Positions 60,682 to 61,806 of a DNA stretch of 61,806 nt are shown piece after piece. The notes beneath the pieces are model-generated. The model ran no database searches, was not told the DNA's origin, and saw only the letters and a program-made list of their open reading frames with translations. Source of the stretch: Prosthecobacter sp. GTDB taxonomy: Bacteria; Verrucomicrobiota; Verrucomicrobiia; Verrucomicrobiales; Verrucomicrobiaceae. Positions within the stretch are counted from its first letter, which is position 1. Every line of letters begins with the position of its first letter. A program made the translations under genes and the position numbers. The stretch covers positions 1-61,806 of the forward strand of contig JAFMIR010000022.1 of assembly GCA_017853885.1 (NCBI GenBank), written 5' to 3'.

Positions 60682-61806
60682 TCAGTATTTCGGAAAGATG
60701 GCTGGCGTGGGAAAGCGCTCGTCCATATTGGAGGCTCCGTTGCCAAGATATTCTTCGCGGGGCAGGTGAACGTCCGGCCAACTGCTTGGGCGGACTTTGA
60801 CAATGCGTTTAGGGCGTATGCCCTCAGTGATCAGATCCGTTTCAAAATGGATCTGAATGCCACTGCTGCCGAGGGGGGCTTTACCGGGCAGTGGCTTGAT
60901 ATCGAGCAGCCTACCGCCTGCGGCCATCTGCGTGGGGCCAGCGGTGCCGCCTTCGGTGTGCTTGAGCGTATTCTCGGCGCCATTCATCAAGGCGGCGATG
61001 CCGGGTTTGAACTCGGCGTAGAGTGAGTCGTCCATGCCGCCAAAGAGCGTCGCGGTGACAGTGGCACGACCGAACTTGCCATACTCCACCGCATCCACCC
61101 ACGCGGGCATCCAGCGGCTGCGGATGAAGGCCTTATGCATCTCGGTTTGACGCTGTGAGGCATTTTGCATCGCAGCGTCGTCCAGCCAGATATCCGAAAT
61201 GTGGAAACGGGTGAACACACCGCCAAGCGTGGGCTTCCATGTGATGCCGAGCATAACCCTTTGGCCACCTAGCGCTTTTTTTTCTTCGGCAGGCCAGATG
61301 CCCTCATCGATGAGGTGCTCGATGCGCAGGCACTCGCGGCCGCGCCAGACACGCGTGGCGGCGTCGAAGTTCAGCATTTCCTCGGCGGCTTCACCATCAG
61401 CACGCTGCTTCGGTCCGCGGCTGGCGATGATCGTGCCTTCATGATTCTTGATTTCCACCCGCTTGAGCCTCCAGACGAGCCCTTGGCGCTGGCAGTAGCT
61501 GGGCTCGTCCTCCAGCAGCAGCACGTGGTTCTCGGCGGGGAAGATGCCCGCGCCCCGGTTGTGGTTCGCATCCCTGCTCTTGTTGTCCACAGGCAGCACC
61601 GGCACAGCGGAGGTTGGAGGGTCCGGTGGAAGAAAGGCTCTAACGTGCAGCACCGTGCCAAGCGGGATATCCCGAACGTCGGCCGGGGCACCATGATAGC
61701 GCACGATGCCATAGGGCAGCATGGCAAACGGATGCGGGTCGTTCATGCGAAACTTGCCTGAACCCTGAACGCGAATGCTGCCACGCCGGTTCGCGTGGTC
61801 CACAAA
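60682..61806 (-). CDS. Exported family of unknown function, tandem copy 3, cut by window edge
   Basis: The third paralogue. It is open to the right edge; the frame runs past position 61803 as [14 protein letters not shown], so its start and signal peptide lie outside the window. The last 374 codons hold the same blocks, including [68 protein letters not shown] and [12 protein letters not shown]. It is seven bases from copy 2. A fourth copy may follow. Confidence 0.78.
   Translation of the reverse strand, partial: FVDHANRRGSIRVQGSGKFRMNDPHPFAMLPYGIVRYHGAPADVRDIPLGTVLHVRAFLPPDPPTSAVPVLPVDNKSRDANHNRGAGIFPAENHVLLLEDEPSYCQRQGLVWRLKRVEIKNHEGTIIASRGPKQRADGEAAEEMLNFDAATRVWRGRECLRIEHLIDEGIWPAEEKKALGGQRVMLGITWKPTLGGVFTRFHISDIWLDDAAMQNASQRQTEMHKAFIRSRWMPAWVDAVEYGKFGRATVTATLFGGMDDSLYAEFKPGIAALMNGAENTLKHTEGGTAGPTQMAAGGRLLDIKPLPGKAPLGSSGIQIHFETDLITEGIRPKRIVKVRPSSWPDVHLPREEYLGNGASNMDERFPTPAIFPKY

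Larger units (their letters stand above)
58019..61806 (-). repeat. Tandem array of three paralogous exported genes
   Basis: Three genes in the same orientation with only seven bases between them share long identical blocks at both protein and DNA level, for example the last 13 codons ([12 protein letters not shown] region) and the [14 protein letters not shown] block. They arose by tandem duplication. All three are intact as far as visible, so selection appears to keep them. Confidence 0.85.

Noticed and set aside
1..61806. tRNA, rRNA, CRISPR, insertion sequences, prophage
   Set aside because: Scanned the gaps by eye for tRNA cloverleaf ends, repeat-spacer order, transposase or integrase motifs and saw none; small RNAs without marked structure cannot be excluded.

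Overview
The window looks like a chromosomal piece of a moderately GC-rich Gram-negative bacterium of the Planctomycetes-Verrucomicrobia group, most likely Verrucomicrobia. This is an inference from gene content: Tat-exported Gfo/Idh/MocA oxidoreductases, a ThuA-domain protein, a DUF3500 protein, secreted squalene-cyclase-like and leucine-rich-repeat proteins, pseudopilins with odd leaders, and few recognisable Shine-Dalgarno sites. About 63 protein genes are supported. I saw no rRNA, tRNA, CRISPR array, insertion sequence or prophage.

Layout. 1-9.8 kb: a secreted protein cut by the left edge, a HAD hydrolase, a DUF3500 protein, an unknown exported protein, then pdxJ-acpS, an M50 protease with a secreted alpha-toroid protein, and a ThuA / Gfo-Idh / AraC group that looks like sugar catabolism. 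9.8-14.2 kb, minus strand: a glutamate racemase-like gene, a 432-bp stretch without genes, surE, a methyltransferase and a glycosyltransferase. 14.3-29.0 kb, plus strand: one tightly packed 15-gene surface-glycan operon. 29.0-30.4 kb, minus strand: trmD and an arginyltransferase-like gene.

30.5-37.4 kb: type II secretion genes (GspF and pseudopilins G, H, I, J, K), a sigma-54 activator and a pentapeptide-repeat protein. 37.5-44.1 kb: a ROK regulator, a DUF4407 membrane protein, a second Tat Gfo/Idh oxidoreductase, and GspL/GspM-like genes that presumably complete the inner-membrane platform. 44.1-56.6 kb: mixed housekeeping and accessory genes (phosphoesterase, ApbE, GAF, YlbF, HpcH aldolase, phosphotransferase, BASS transporter, mutM, glpX, nadE, an MFS transporter, riboflavin synthase). 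56.7-61.8 kb: a secreted leucine-rich-repeat protein and three tandem copies of an exported family I cannot name.

The most interesting part is the glycan operon. It carries a CMP-sugar synthetase homologue and a NeuC/LegG-type 2-epimerase but no NeuB-type condensing enzyme in this window. It does hold a split transketolase, an acetolactate-synthase-like ThDP enzyme with an altered metal motif, a 2-hydroxyacid dehydrogenase, two nucleotide-sugar epimerases and three methyltransferases. My reading is that it makes an unusual, perhaps branched or carbon-extended, activated sugar that is then methylated and placed on a surface polysaccharide. Second in interest are the three tandem exported paralogues, and third the repeat- and hairpin-derived leader peptides of the pseudopilins.
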